From contig JAPNXP010000007.1 of the NCBI GenBank assembly GCA_028753945.1, forward strand, positions 4,588,001 through 4,652,000: a stretch of 64,000 bases of DNA, written 5' to 3'. The notes below the pieces were generated by a model. The model did not search any database, was not told the DNA's origin, and was given only the letters and a program-made list of their open reading frames with translations. Origin of the DNA: Hexactinellida sp. DTS-2022 (lineage: Eukaryota; Porifera; Hexactinellida). Below are positions 20,680 through 32,874 of the stretch, one piece after another (the stretch's first letter is position 1; each line of letters starts with the position of its first letter). The translations under genes were made by a program, and so were the position numbers.

Positions 20680-22508
20680 TCCGTTCTTAATCAACACAGC
20701 TCTACCCAACAGTCACAAAGAGAAAATCGACCGAGTACTAAACCAATACCAGGATGTCTTCGCGATTAATCCAAAAAAACCGGCTGTTACAAACAAGATA
20801 AAACACAAAATAGATACTCGAAATTCCAAACCTGTCAAATGCAAATTTCTGAGAGTCGCTCCTACAGTGGAACGAGAGATCAATGCACAGGTGCGTGAAA
20901 TGCTGGACAATGGAATTTGCAAACCTTCAACATCCCCATGGTCAAGCAGGGTAATTCTTGTCACGAAGAAAGATGGATCTATACGCTTCTGCATTGATTA
21001 CAGAAGCCTAAACGAAATCACTCGAAAAGACGCATACCCTATGCCAACTCCGAAAGATATTCTTGATAAAATGCACGGCGATAATTACTTCTCATTCCTT
21101 GACGGGGCCAGTGCATACTGGGCAATTGAGATGGATGAAGACGACAGGCAAAGGACAGCTTTTTCCACTCAACGAGGTCATTATGAAATGGTTAGAATGC
21201 CTTTCGGTCTGTGCAATAGCCAGGCTACGTACCAAAGACTGATGGATAACACTTTGGAAGGTATTGATGCAGCCGACCCTTATGTTGACGACACATGCGT
21301 TCACTCGCGGGATTTTGAAGACCATATGATCGACCTACGTCGTACTCTGGAGGCGTATAGAGGCAAGGATCCAATTACGACGGGATAAATGCAGATTCGG
21401 GTACCAGGTTGGTGAGTTCGTGGGTCACATCATCTCTGCAGAGGGTCATCGTCCGGCCCCAGCGACTGTCACTAGAATTTCCGAAGCTCCGCAGCCTAAA
21501 TGTAGAAGAGAGTTACAACGCTTTTTAAGCATGGTAAACTATTACCGTGAATACATTCCTCAGATGGCAAAGATAGCAGAACCACTATACGAATTGACAA
21601 GAAAGGACGTTGACTGGATATGGAACAATGCAGCCGAGACAGCTTTTCATAAATTAAAACTGTGTCTGGCAGATTATCCGACCTCGTTAGCCTTCCCTGA
21701 CTGGGATAAAGATTTTTACCTGCAAACTGATGCATCGGGGAGTGCTGTGGGCGCCGTATTATTGCAAAGAGACGGAGAGCGGCTAAGACCGATCGCATAT
21801 TTCTCATCAGGGCTGACGGAGTGCCAAAAAAAATATAGTGCAGGCGAAATAGAATGCTGGGCCTTAATTGCGGCGAGTCGCAAATTTCGGAAGTATCTCC
21901 AGGTCACCAATAATGTCCATTTCATCTTTGATCACAATCCCCTCCGTTGGCTTCGCCGCCAAAAAGATCCTAGATACAAGTTCGCAAGGTGGATTCAAGA
22001 ACTAGAAGCGTTTGACTACGAAGTACAATATGTTCAGGGGACTGCGAATAATGTTGCTGATTACCTCTCACTTCTAGACTCCGAAGTTGATCTGGATGTA
22101 TATACCGAAGATGAATACTTTGAAAGGCATATTTTCTCCATCTCTGATGGAGAACTGGAAATGAACAAGATACGTGGCGATCAACACTCTGACCCTGCAA
22201 TCTCCTTCGCTGTACGACAGCTGGAAGAAAATGGCTTTATCTTGCATGGCCGCTATAAAAGTCAGAGGGGCATGCACTTGAGACAAGGACTCCTCTACAG
22301 AGGCAGTAAACTCGTGGTGCCCAACTCGGTAAGAAGAGAAATTCTCACTATGGTTCACAACGCGGCCCACCCTGGAGTGACCAAAACCTGTGAGCTGGTC
22401 AAACGTCAGTTTTACTGGAAGGGAATGCATGAGGATATACATGATTTTTGTGAAGAATGTTTAGTCTGCCCCGTAACAAACGTAAGTGTTCTCCTAAAGA
22501 AGAGCTAA
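20680..22508 (+). pseudogene. Reverse transcriptase, RNase H and integrase zinc finger of the gypsy element (frameshifted)
   Basis: 20867-21388 carries RT motifs: YPMPTPKDIL, FSFLDGASAYWAIEMDE and the catalytic YVDD (VDDTC). The frame then shifts; 21420-22508 holds the RT thumb, RNase H (QTDASGSAVGAVL) and the integrase HHCC finger (H and H near NAAHPG, then CEECLVC). Breaks are at about 21380-21420 and 22490-22508. Confidence 0.85.
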
Positions 22509-23844
22509 TTCCGATAGAAGATCCATGCGAACCAAACCACATGGTCGCTTTCGACATCGCTACGCTTCCCTGGTCTAGCTCGCAGCACAGATATTTTATG
22601 ATAGCCACGGATTTATTCTCTAAATATATAGAGTTGATTCCTTTGAAAAATCAACTGGCAGGCAGCATCTGCCGAGGTCTCTTAGACGGATGGATTTTTA
22701 AGCACGACCACACCACATTATGCTTAGTGATCAAGGGCCCAATGCGAATGGTGCGGAAGTCAGGGCGCTACTGCACGACTACGGAATAGAGAAGAGACAC
22801 AGTACGCCCTACCATCCAGAGGGAGATGGGCAAGAAGAGAGGGGAATACAGACGGTCAAGCAAGTAATGCGATGTATGCTTGAAGATAGAGATCTAGATA
22901 GGGATGCATGGCCATCAGGGTTGCCGTGGGTATGGGAATCCTGTGGGAATTCCCACAGAATTCCCATATGGGATGGGAATGGGAAATTTTTTTAGCCTAT
23001 GGGAATTCCCACATGTGGGAATCCTATGGGAATTCCCATAGGATTATCAATAGAATTTCCACACATTCATATAGATCATATTACCAATAAAGCATAGTGT
23101 ACATTATGGTTGTAGACAAACCATAATGATTCATGAACACTATATAGGCGAATTCCCATACGTAGGAATCCTGTGTAAAATTGTAAATGCTATGGGATTT
23201 CCCACATGTGGGAATCCTGTGGGAATTCCCACATGTGGGAAATCCTATAGAAATCCCACATGTGGGAAATCCTATGGGAATTCCCACATGTGGGAATCCT
23301 ATGGGAATTCCCACAGAAATCCTGTGGGAATGGGATGGGAATGGGAATGAAAATTCCCTTCCCACGGCAACCCTGATGGCCATCCATTCTTCAAGAAGTT
23401 TCATATGAGATAAATTCAATGTACTGTACAAGTACGGGATACTCCCCTTTCAGAATCATGCATGGAACCGATCCACGGCAACTTGCTACTTCTAGCCTTC
23501 TGCTACAGAGCAAACCGTCACACATGTCTGTCGAGGACTGGTGCGAAGAGATGGGAAACCGTCAGACTGAGACAATAAGAAACGCCAGAACAAACCGCAA
23601 CGAGGCTCAGGAAAGAATGGAAAAAGGGTATGACATGGGGAAAATAACCACCAACGTGGAAACCGGTGACCTAGTGTTGCTAAAAAATCAGCCGAGGACA
23701 AGCGGTCTCGATCCTTGCTATGTAGGCCCTTATCCAGTGATCCACCGTAGAGGAGTTAACGTGGAACTAGAGAAGCGGAAATTAGTACACTTAAATCGTT
23801 GTAAAGTCTTCAAACAGCCCGAACAAAGTGACAGGAGCTATTGA
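22457..23844 (+). pseudogene. Integrase core and C-terminus of the gypsy element, split by a MITE
   Basis: Core DDE residues are visible across two frames: FDIATLPWS (first Asp), LSDQGPNANG (second Asp) and GQEERGIQTVKQ (Glu). The hAT MITE at 22916-23375 then cuts the frame. The C-terminal domain resumes after it and stays open from 23419 to 23844 (NVETGDLVLLKNQPR). It is inactive as it stands. Confidence 0.82.
22916..23375. mobile_element. hAT-type MITE nested in the gypsy integrase
   Basis: Ends CAGGGTTGCCGTGGG and complement, with 8-bp TSD atggccat (22908-22915, 23376-23383) fitting the hAT nTnnnnAn preference. The interior is arrays of GGGAATTCCCACATGTGGGA words. The terminus is close to that of the hAT at 47291-51700 (CAGGCTTGCCGT), so the two may share a transposase. 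Confidence 0.9.
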
Positions 23845-24078
23845 GCTGGACCCGGTAGCTATACGCCCTCCCCGGAACAACCTACCGAACCAACGACAGC
23901 TGACGAAAGCATAAAGCCAGATGACTGGTGCATCCATCATGAAGACGATGAAAATGGCACTAATTCAGATGTATTACCACTGCCAGTCCGTCAATGACTG
24001 TGAGACGGTCCCAGAGGAACAAGCGCAAACCTTGGAGATTCAGGGAGGGTGGACAAACTAATTCCGAGGAGGAAGTGA

Positions 24079-24232
24079 TGTTATGATAAGTAGCAGCTTA
24101 TTATTAGCCAACCATAGCGAACATACTTATTACTTAGTCGCTACTGGTTAGGGTACTCGTGAAGTATAGTAATCGAACTTAATTAGTATTTCATTACAAC
24201 TTACTTTATTACACTTCACTTAGTTCGTAACA
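24079..24232 (+). repeat. Right LTR (154 bp)
   Basis: Matches the left LTR base for base by eye; followed by ttac. Confidence 0.92.
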
Positions 24233-24266
24233 TTACCTTACACGTACAATTACATTATATATTATA

Positions 24267-24735
24267 CTAGCGCGCTTCGCTTGCTAGGTCGCTTCGCGGC
24301 AGAACACAATCACACACCAACGGCTTCGCGGTTGGTGTGTGGTTTATATACTCCAAATATTGATTATAAAGCGTAAATAGGCCTAAAATAGTAGAATTTA
24401 ACAATGAAATTTAGTGATTACGTCATCATGCGATAATGAGTAAGCATATTGGTGATCTGGTGTGACCACCGTGTCCGCATCATGAATGTACATGTTCTAT
24501 TAAATTTTCAGATTTTTATCTCTTAGAGTGCGCCAATTATGTGCGATTAAGTGACTTTTCAGGGTTCTAAAAATGTGACAATGACGTCATAATTTGTCGA
24601 GGTGTGAGAAATTTTGAGTAGAAAGTTAGAAACCTCAACTTGTTGGCGGGTGCCAAAAGTTACCCCTATATGCCAAAAATCTCATTTGGAAACCGTCCAC
24701 TTTCTTCAATCAACTCGTAACATACAAACAAATAT
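24267..24735 (-). mobile_element. Helitron-like element, 3' CTAG end on the minus strand
   Basis: Read on the minus strand it ends GCGAAGCGCGCTAG followed by TATAAT, the classical CTRR|T Helitron terminus, preceded by a hairpin (CACACACCAACGGC / complement around CGCGG). The related ends at 46528 (CTAG|TAAT) and 53727-54310 share the upstream body. The 5' TC end is not intact here. Confidence 0.6.
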
Positions 24736-24738
24736 ATA

Positions 24739-24839
24739 CAGTCAACATCCGGTAACTCGAACCCTCAGGGGAATGAAAAATCCGTTCGAGATAACGAATG
24801 TTCGAGTTAACGGGCATTCGAGTTACCGGATGTTGACTG
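24739..24839. mobile_element. TA-flanked MITE (TTCGAGTTA family)
   Basis: Ends CAGTCAACATCCGGTAACTC and complement, TA both sides. It abuts the Ginger-like element immediately to its right. Confidence 0.82.
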
Positions 24840-25317
24840 TATATATGTTACACGCAAATCGTGAAATTGCCTATTTCATGTATTGGGCAAACAAATTGCT
24901 CAATGCGGGTAATGGGCAATTGTATTGTCCATTTCATGTATTGAGCAATTTGTTTGCCCAATACATGAAATGGTCATTCAAGCATTACACACTTCACGAA
25001 ATGTGTAATGCTTTTTATATAAGTTGCACGCAATTCGTGAAATTGCCTATTTCATGTATTGGGCCACCAAATTGCTCAATGCGTGTAATAGGCAATTGTA
25101 TTTTCCATTTCATGGAATAGACATTAGGTCGCTCATTTCATGAAATGGTCATTCAAGTATTGCACACTTCATGAAATGTGCAATGCTGTTTATCTAACGA
25201 TTTCTAGAAAATTCCCCCCCCACCCCCAACCCCCTCATTAAATAGACATTAAAATTGGGTAGCACATGATATTATTTAAATAACACAACAATGTTGTCTA
25301 GCTGTTTTCAACTCGGA

Positions 25318-27123
25318 CTAATCTATATTGTCACATGATCCTTTCCCATGACAAGCGCTGTTGCATTTTAGCCCGGCCTTCAAACATGAACAACGTTTTG
25401 TTAAACAATTGCTCTTGCAATGACATCTACGAAATCCCTGACCACCACATATACTCTGTGCTTGAACAATTTCGCGAATCGATAATTCTCCATCTGGTAT
25501 ATCTTCTAACTTCATTCCTGTAAATTTAATAAACTCAATTTGATTTCTTGCTAGTCGGCCTCTTATTTTTGCACTTCTGGTTCCTATTCGATAACCTCTT
25601 TGATCAAATTCCAAAACAAGCCCAATAATATTTGGTGGATCACCTTTGCTCCGATCAAACTGGGATACAGGCACAGCAACACTATCACCGATACGAAGTG
25701 GACGGAGGGTGCAAGTACTGCGTGCAATCATTTTTCGCTTGTTTTTCAATACCTTTGCAAGCTTCTATTCGTGCACGTTTTGCCGGATGGCTTTCATTAC
25801 CACTAAGGCCCGAGTGTTGAGAATTTGAAACAGTTGTTGATGTAATTCTGGATCTTTTTCCTGTATTATATCACCAAAAATTGCTTCAGCACTGTTATGG
25901 TCTAGTGCAGTCGTGTTCGCTGGAAGTAGATGAGCAGTTTCATCGTCCATTGAAGTTGGGTCCATTGGAAGTAGATGAGCAGTTTCATCGTCCATTGAAG
26001 TTGGGGCCATTGGAAGTAGGTGAGCAGTTTCATCGTCCAGTGAAGTTGGGGCCATTGGAAGTGAATGAGTACTTTCATCATCAAGATTACCATCACCAGG
26101 CGAAACTATTGTTTCTGGATTATTAGAATTAATATCCCCGTTTTCAACTTCACAGATTTGAAGTTCAAGATCTTCTTCCAATATACCTGTACCTATTTTA
26201 TCAAGAAAATCTGTTGGCAGAATACTTTTCAATCCACACCGTGGTTTGTTACCAGTCAGTGCTTTATACGGTTCCATTCCGATTGTTTCATGAAATGAAG
26301 TGTTCATAGACCATTGCACAAAACGGATCCCATAGCTCCATTTGGATGTATTATTATCTCGCATCCAAGCCATCAATTAATTCTTCATATCACCATTGCT
26401 CCGCTCGACTGATCCTTGACTTTGGGGATGACGGGGACGTCCATTCACAAGAATAAGTTCTGGCCAAAGAGTTGAAAGTTCGTGAATCACTTGTCCCGTA
26501 AATTCACGACCATTATCTGATTGTAGGATATGTGGTGCACCAAAGTCTAGGAATATCAAAAGCAATTGATTTGCAACTTCTGTAGCTGTTTTTCTTTGTA
26601 GAGGACGAATAACATGGAATTTTGTTAGATATTCTATGTAGTGCAATATAAAACGGTAATTACCATCTTTGTTAGTTTGCATATCAACAAGATCCACCTG
26701 ACCACGTTCATTTAAGTCTTTCACTGTTAGAGGATGTATAACTACTCCAGAAGCAGTCTCTCGTCTTGATCTCTTCTCTGCACATCTTTCGCAACGTTTT
26801 ATATATTCCTGGACAAGGTAACGTGGGATATTGGCAAATTTATCTTGTATCTTTTTGTGAGTTTTCTTTTCACCTCCATGACCTGTTGCGATATGCATAG
26901 AAAAGATTACATTAATAACTTCCTCTTTTGTTGCCATATATTTTCCATTCCGTTTAGTAACCTTAGTAACAGATCCAATACTTACTAAGGAATAAACATT
27001 CAAAATATTGTAATCTTCTCTTGGAAGAGATCTGCCTGTTTTTCCTCTTCTTAATACATCGATAACATATTTTTCATAATTCTTATCCCATATAGTTTGA
27101 TTTTCTGCCACTATACCCTCCAT
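25318..27123 (-). pseudogene. Ginger/KRBA2-like integrase with CXC tail; one stop and two frameshifts
   Basis: The frame starts at 27123. An HHCC-type finger precedes the catalytic core, with DDE residues in VDLVDMQ, LQSDNGREF and SQGSVERSNG. A TAA at 26377-26379 interrupts, but the same frame continues with AWMRDNNTSKWSYGIRF. Residues near 25905-26060 form four 15-residue repeats (DDETAHLLPMAPTSM). Frame changes at about 25790 and 25745 precede a C-terminal block with PLRIGDSVAVPV and a cysteine cluster (RRCHCKSNCLTKRCSCLKAG) like a CXC domain. The integrase would insert the element; this copy needs its breaks bypassed. Similar proteins are annotated KRAB-A-domain-containing 2-like in animals. 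Confidence 0.82.
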
Positions 27124-27302
27124 ATCTAATATTAATCCACCAAAATGAAAAACGAAAGCATTGATATTTCCGGATTGAAATCATTTATAAATGAAGAATA
27201 CTTTTATATGCCTTGTATGTAATTATAAGCATTATTATAGATTGTGTTGAAAATTGATTATATTGAAGTAACGTGTTATTAGGACAACATTGTTATATTT
27301 AA

Positions 27303-27511
27303 TTAGTGGTGTTGAAAATTGATTATATTTGAAATACTTGCTAGAGAAATACTTGGAAGAGAATACTTGGAAGAGATTTCAATACTTGGAGAAATTATAT
27401 TTGAAATACTTGGTAGAATACTTGGAAATACTTGGTAGAAATACTTGGTACTTGGTAGAGAAATTATATTTGAAGTACTTGGTAGAGAAATACTTGGTAG
27501 AGATTTCATGA
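27303..27511. repeat. TACTTGG tandem array
   Basis: Irregular units of GAGAAATACTTGGTAGA-type sequence inside the Ginger-like element, between its gene and right terminal repeat. Confidence 0.7.
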
Positions 27512-27855
27512 AGTGTGCAATACTTGAATGACCATTTCATGAAATGAGCGACCTAATGTCTAATCCATGAAATGGACAATACAATTGCCCATTACCCGCA
27601 TTGAGCAATTTGTTTTCCCAATACATGAAATAGACAATTTCACGATTTGCGTGTAACATACTTGAATGACCATTTCATGAAATGAGCGACCTAATGTCTA
27701 TTCCATGAAATGGACAATACAATTGCCTATTTCCCGCATTGAGCAATTTGTTTGCCCAATACATGAAATAGGCAATTTCACGATTTGGGTGTAACATATA
27801 CACATATACACATATACACATACCCACGCAATGTGTTTTAATAGTATAGATGTTG

Positions 27856-28466
27856 TAGGCGAAATTGAGTACCAGGCGAGATTGAGTCTCAATCTCGCCT
27901 GAAACTCATTCTCGCCTAGATTGAGTACCAGGCGAGATTGAGTAATTCTTATATAGAAAATGTTTGAATAAATATTATGGGTTGTTAAAAATTAATTATA
28001 TCCAGATCTAATCCCGCTATTTGTTCACTTCCAAATGATAATACTAGATAAACAAGTATGCTGAATACGAATTTGACACTCACAAATTTATATTATGTCT
28101 ATTTATTGTTGTTATTTACAATATAGTAAAGACTTACAACTGGAATTTGAAAACGATTGACCCATTTACAAATTTATATTACCTACAAATATTTATTCTT
28201 GTTATTGTTCTTGTTGTTGTTATTGACAATATAGGTAACAAGTTTGTAGAATATTATAATTGAACTAGAGACTAGCTTAAGACGGTTATTTTAAGTAAAT
28301 TGCATATGCTAAATACGAATTTAGAATTAACTACAGTAGAGCCTCTGAACAACGGACACCTTGGGACCGGAACCGTTGTCCGTTATTTAGAGGTTGTCCG
28401 CTATTTGGAGTGTCCGTTATGGGAGGCTCCACTGTACTTGCAAATAAGGGCTGTTTGTTGTTTAAA
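27856..28466. repeat. Left arm of a large inverted repeat
   Basis: From AGGCGAAATTGAGTACCAGG to GGGCTGTTTGTTGTTT this matches, in reverse complement, 31965-32301 plus 36403-36464, with about 3.5 kb between the arms once the PIN insertion is removed. It differs from the right arm by a TA-flanked MITE (28334-28434) and a partial internal duplication. Arms contain AACAAGTATGCTGAATACGA, the same word as the Helitron-like tandem units. Confidence 0.75.
28334..28434. mobile_element. TA-flanked MITE (GGACAACCTC family), 101 bp
   Basis: Ends CAGTAGAGCCTC and complement of CAGTGGAGCCTC, TA both sides. The right arm of the inverted repeat (near 31981) has the unoccupied TA site. Confidence 0.88.
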
Positions 28467-30172
28467 GTTGGGGAATTAATTACTAAGAATAAGAGTGAGA
28501 TTTTAAATTATAACTAAGTAAGCAAACTAGTATAATATAGTTACGTATATAGATTAATATTGAAGACTTGACAAAATGAATACGAGTCCTTTTGTAAGTT
28601 AATTATATTGCGTGGTAAAGTGTAAATTATACATGATAATGAATTAAGTGGAATAGTTAAGTATTCCTTAGCAAAAGCGAACGAGATTATAGGCTCGTAA
28701 TAAATATTTTTCCTAATCTACTCGCGAATTCAAACCATTTCACTCAAGCCACCAGTTTAATCTCCAATACATCTAGTTTTCAATACATTCACTACATAAA
28801 CAGAACATAATTAATCGCGACACATTCTCAAATTAATGTTGAGTTTATTGATAGTTGGTTGTGTTGTTAGTTGGTTTAATTAATAGCTGGTCTTGCTGTT
28901 AAATCAGCTAATCAATATCACTAAGTTGAGAATGTATAGCGAGTAAATGAGTAATTACTGATTACGTTCCAATTATGTAGTAAATGTGTTTAAAACTTTA
29001 AATGTGCATCTATAAATTAACAATTACAAAGGCGTAGGCTCTGGTATAGTTGGTAGGGCCATGGCCATACAAATTTTTGCCAACTGAATCACTAATGTGC
29101 AATGGCTTCCCAATGTCACCGTAATGGACTAACCTATGGGCCCTACTAATCCCATTCCGAGACTACGTCAAACTCCGTATCTGGGAATTCTCCGAATCTA
29201 AGATGTTGACATTTTTCAGACTACTTTCTCAATATTGGAAAAATAGTGTAAAAATAACAATTGTTATAATATGCAACCAGAGATGGGGCCAAATCCCTAG
29301 GGAATTAGAGTATTAAAGATTTTAAGATTAATCCCAGTCCATTCAGAAGGGATTGGGAATTAATCAGAAAATCTCAAACTCAAGGTCAGTGTGTGGGAAT
29401 TAAGGAACTTCTAAATGATATTATTTCGAAACTGCTCTGAATTGGTGAATGGCAAATAGGACATGTTAATCCAAGTTATTTTATTTAATGCTGCAATCTA
29501 CACAAATTTGCATGTCTACAGGGTCTGAAAGTAATTTCGTTTCTCGTACCTTCAAACAAACATACAAATGTGTATTGTAATTATATGTAATATAAATTAT
29601 ATTATTGATAATAAATAATTATTTAGAAGCTTCATTATACTTTACTTTCACTAAGTAATATAATCTTTGGACAGGTGCGAAGTCAGCCCTAACTATAGTG
29701 GGTGTCAAGTGCGTAGGAGTAAGTTATAGCCAGCGACCCTAATGGGGGCTCAGCAGAAAACCTCTTACACACTAAGAGGCCTTGTTAAATGTAAATTCAG
29801 GAGCACTTTCTATAAAAAAGGTGCTATGTAACAACTGAAAAAGAAATAGCACAGTACATATATTGACTGTGAAAGCTAACTAATATGATTACATTCTTGA
29901 GCTTAGCTGTGGACGCAATTGCAATTGCATCTCTTACGAAAAAGAGCACAACCCTTAGTATATTGATTATCTTTCTTTTGGATACAAACAACTTGTGACC
30001 TTCAGATGTTCTATATTTTGAACAGCGATTTTATTTATATTGAGTCAAAGTAAAATCCATGTTAATTAAATATCTATTACTAAATAGCATTAATAATATT
30101 TCTAATACGTATTCTATTATTAGCTAATACATCATCATGTTTAAATAAAACACAAGATCTGAAAAGTACATA
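28467..30172. other. Gene-free interior of the inverted repeat, left half
   Basis: No reliable coding frame. About 29047-29165 resembles a GCGTAGGCTC/GGTAGGGCC palindromic MITE like 41529-41674. A GC-richer patch at 29680-29790 did not match any RNA gene I know. Otherwise AT-rich. Confidence 0.45.
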
Positions 30173-30274
30173 CAGTCAACTCAGCTTAATAGAGCCACCT
30201 CGGGACCAGTTTGTTTTGACCCGATTAAGCGGAGAAACCGATTAACCGGTGGCTCTATTAAGCGGAGTTGACTG
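30173..30274. mobile_element. TA-flanked MITE (CTTAATAGAG family), short form
   Basis: Ends CAGTCAACTCAGCTTAATAG and complement, TA both sides. It is the 102-bp version of the 185-bp element at 12628. Confidence 0.85.
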
Positions 30275-30359
30275 TATATCAACAAATATTGTGTTGAGTG
30301 AAAACATAAATATATTACAACTGTTATTGAATACTCACATTAGACACTACGATAATTAC

Positions 30360-30445
30360 TCACATTAGACACTACGATAATTTTTGTGAGTATGTGTCAC
30401 ACATACTCACAAAGAACTATTGTGCTTTTAATATAGAGATTATTG
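30360..30445 (-). repeat. Helitron-like 5' end
   Basis: On the minus strand it begins TCTATATTAAAAGCACAATA, matching the start of the 15.8-kb element, then a short GTGTGACACATACTCAC hairpin region. No 3' end found nearby. Confidence 0.4.
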
Positions 30446-30642
30446 TACAGAGATTATACTACAGTGTAGGACTCAGTATTATAAAGTATTACTCCATAAG
30501 TAGTCATTAACTAATACATTTCGAAATTTGGGCAAGTAGAAACAGTGTAGTTACAGAAAATATATAATGTGATCATTGTGGTGATGAGAAATGGATTTAT
30601 GATCATCTTTTCCAACAAATTCAGATATTTTTAATTAGCTTA

Positions 30643-30914
30643 CAGTACTTCCTCGCTAATCCCAACAAGAGGTGTTCCGATTCAAAAAATTCTGTTCCGA
30701 TTAGTGAATTCGTTCGGATTAGTGAAGTGTAAATACATTTTCTATTGGCCTCTATAGCATGAGATTCCAATAATTTGGATCAAACTTGTGCAAACCTTTT
30801 TAATCCAAACTAAACATGTAGTATACTACCTAAATAATTGTCTGAGACTTATTAATTTATAATTCCATTGTAATAATCGTTGGATCTCCTGTTCGGACTA
30901 GCGAGGATGTACTG
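30643..30914. mobile_element. TA-flanked MITE (CGCTAATCCGAAC family)
   Basis: Ends CAGTACTTCCTCGCTAATCC and complement of CAGTACATCCTCGC, TA both sides. Confidence 0.8.
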
Positions 30915-30993
30915 TAAGATAATTTCCAAATAATACTGCTGATTATCAACAGACCGGCTAACTGGTTACGAAATCTGGAACCGCTTAACTAAA

Positions 30994-31037
30994 CTTAACT
31001 GTTGCTATTAAATATCGATTTAATAGCAACAGTTAAG
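30994..31037. repeat. Perfect palindrome within a GGTTAAC-rich cluster
   Basis: Arms CTTAACTGTTGCTATTAAA and complement surround ATATCGAT. The surrounding 30930-31660 repeats GGTTAAC/GTTAACC and two CCAGCCTTG ends, suggesting overlapping MITEs whose duplications I could not resolve. Confidence 0.65.
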
Positions 31038-31761
31038 CGGTTAGCCAGCCGGTTAACAAATCCAGCCTTGTATAAACAATAGTTAAGGGTGAGGTTGGTT
31101 AACCGTTTGGGGCCACGGTTACGATTGTCTTCACACTACGATTAACCGGTTAACCGCCACTGAAAGTTTTAACAAAATATATAAACATTTCTCAGAAGAT
31201 ATCTAAATTGTAGTAACGGAAAAGACATTCTTTTAGCCAAGTACTCTATAAGTACAATTAACATACGTACAAGTTTATCACTTCAGATTACTTAACACTG
31301 TGTTGTCACCAAAATATATCATGTGACTATGGGTAATAAGTTACTAATAACTTAATAAGATAAACAATTATTATATTCTGAACAAAATGCGTGCAAATTC
31401 ACACTGTTATCCAAAAATTTGTACTTCTAATTGTAATATTAACATATCGGTTAACTGATCACTAAAATCCGTAACAGTTAACTGGATTAGCGGCTGTTAA
31501 CCGAATCCAGCCTTGATTTAATATTTTCTGAAGGACGAAATGTAGGTAAGGAATAAAAACAAAGCTGAACCTTACTAATTATGTAGTATAAATAAATGTT
31601 CTACTGTATTGATCAGCATGGACGGTTAACCGTGGCGAGAAATTGAATCGTAACCTTAGCCCCAGAATTTACCATTGAATAAAATATTGGGAACAACAAA
31701 ATACTCTCCCCTGACTTGAGGGTGGGGTCGACACCTCCATCCTGACGCTATACAGTAAGTG

Positions 31762-31897
31762 CATAGGCGTCGTAAATGCAAAGTCAACCCTTCGGGCAGC
31801 CAGGAAATTCCGGGTAATGTCCGGGTAAACTCCGGGTATAGTATTAGTAGCATAGGGGCAACCTTCCGGGCCTACCGGACGGGTTACGACGCCTATG
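31762..31897. mobile_element. hAT-type MITE, 8-bp TSD agtaagtg
   Basis: Ends CATAGGCGTCGTAA and complement; agtaagtg at 31754-31761 and 31898-31905. Confidence 0.8.
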
Positions 31898-32874
31898 AGT
31901 AAGTGGCTTAGAAATTAGTATGTATCTCAAATATAAGTGTCACTAAGTGTCTCTTTAACAACAAACAGCCCTTATTTGCAAGTAGTTAATTCTAAATTCG
32001 TATTCAGCATATGCAATTACTTAAAATAACCATCTAAAGCTAGTCTCTAGGCCGGTAAATTCTAATATTTTACAAACTTGTTTACCTATATTGTCAATAA
32101 CAACAACAAATAGACATAATATAAATTTGCGAGTGTCAAATTCGTATTCAGCATACTTGTTTACCTAGTATTATCATTTGGAAGTGAACAAATAGCGGGA
32201 TTAGATCTGGATATAATTAATTTTTAACAACCCATAATATTTATTCAAACATTTTTTATATAAGAATTACTCAATCTCGCCTGGTACTCAATCTCGACTA
32301 GTAGTCCAGTCAAAATATCAGATGACCTCGGACAAATTGCAACAGAAAATGTATGACCTGTTTTAAGTTCCTAGGGGTATCCCATTTAACATATAAAAAC
32401 TCTTAAGGAATCCAAGTAGGGGAAAGTAGTAAAATTGAGGTCGCCGATTTTATTCCCCTTTTGAAATCGCCGAAACTTCCCTGTTAGGATGAAATTTTAA
32501 TTTCTTTTCTAATCTACTTATAATCACCAGATTTGAACTCCGCATTAAAATTTCAGTAATTTAATATGTCATGCGACCATATTTGGAGCCATATTTCCCT
32601 GGCAACCCCAAAATATCTCAGGAATGTAACAACATTCCATTCCTTTTATAAAATTTCCTCCAATCGAGTGACACCTCTTTCGACTCCTCCCATCAATATG
32701 AGACTAACTAGACATCTAGACTTGTGTATACACGTCATTTGTTTTTTGGAGTCCTAACTCAATTTGAGGCTCGGGTTCCTTATTTATTTCGCTAATCTGA
32801 GCCTTCTTTAAAAAGTTTCTTATTTAAAAAAGTAGTACGATATTCATGGTGCAGATTGTTATTAATCAGAAATT

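Larger units (their letters stand above)
19191..24232 (+). mobile_element. Ty3/gypsy-type LTR retrotransposon with broken frames
   Basis: Two 154-bp LTRs (19191-19344, 24079-24232) read identically and are TG...CA bounded, flanked by ttac on both sides. A purine-rich tract precedes the right LTR. The order of domains is gag zinc knuckle, protease, RT, RNase H, integrase, which is the Ty3/gypsy order. The coding region is split among all three frames and carries a nested 460-bp hAT MITE. No clear tRNA primer-binding site follows the left LTR. Confidence 0.9.
24846..27796 (-). mobile_element. Ginger-like DNA transposon with doubled terminal repeats
   Basis: Inverted ends TGTTACACGCAAATCGTGAA and complement (one mismatch visible), with tata on each side (24842-24845, 27797-27800). 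The TGT...ACA ends, 4-bp duplication and retroviral-type integrase gene fit Ginger transposons. Each terminal region consists of two tandem copies of a 145-175-bp unit (24846-25200; 27506-27796), so the true inner tip could act as a second end. Confidence 0.82.

Noticed and set aside
23081..23431. Several overlapping ORFs rich in GNSHMWE/GFPTCGI on both strands
   Set aside because: All arise from GGGAATTCCCACATGTGGGA repeats of the hAT MITE at 22916-23375.
29680..29790. Possible structured RNA gene in a GC-richer patch
   Set aside because: No tRNA cloverleaf, snRNA or rRNA motif could be matched, so I list no RNA gene.
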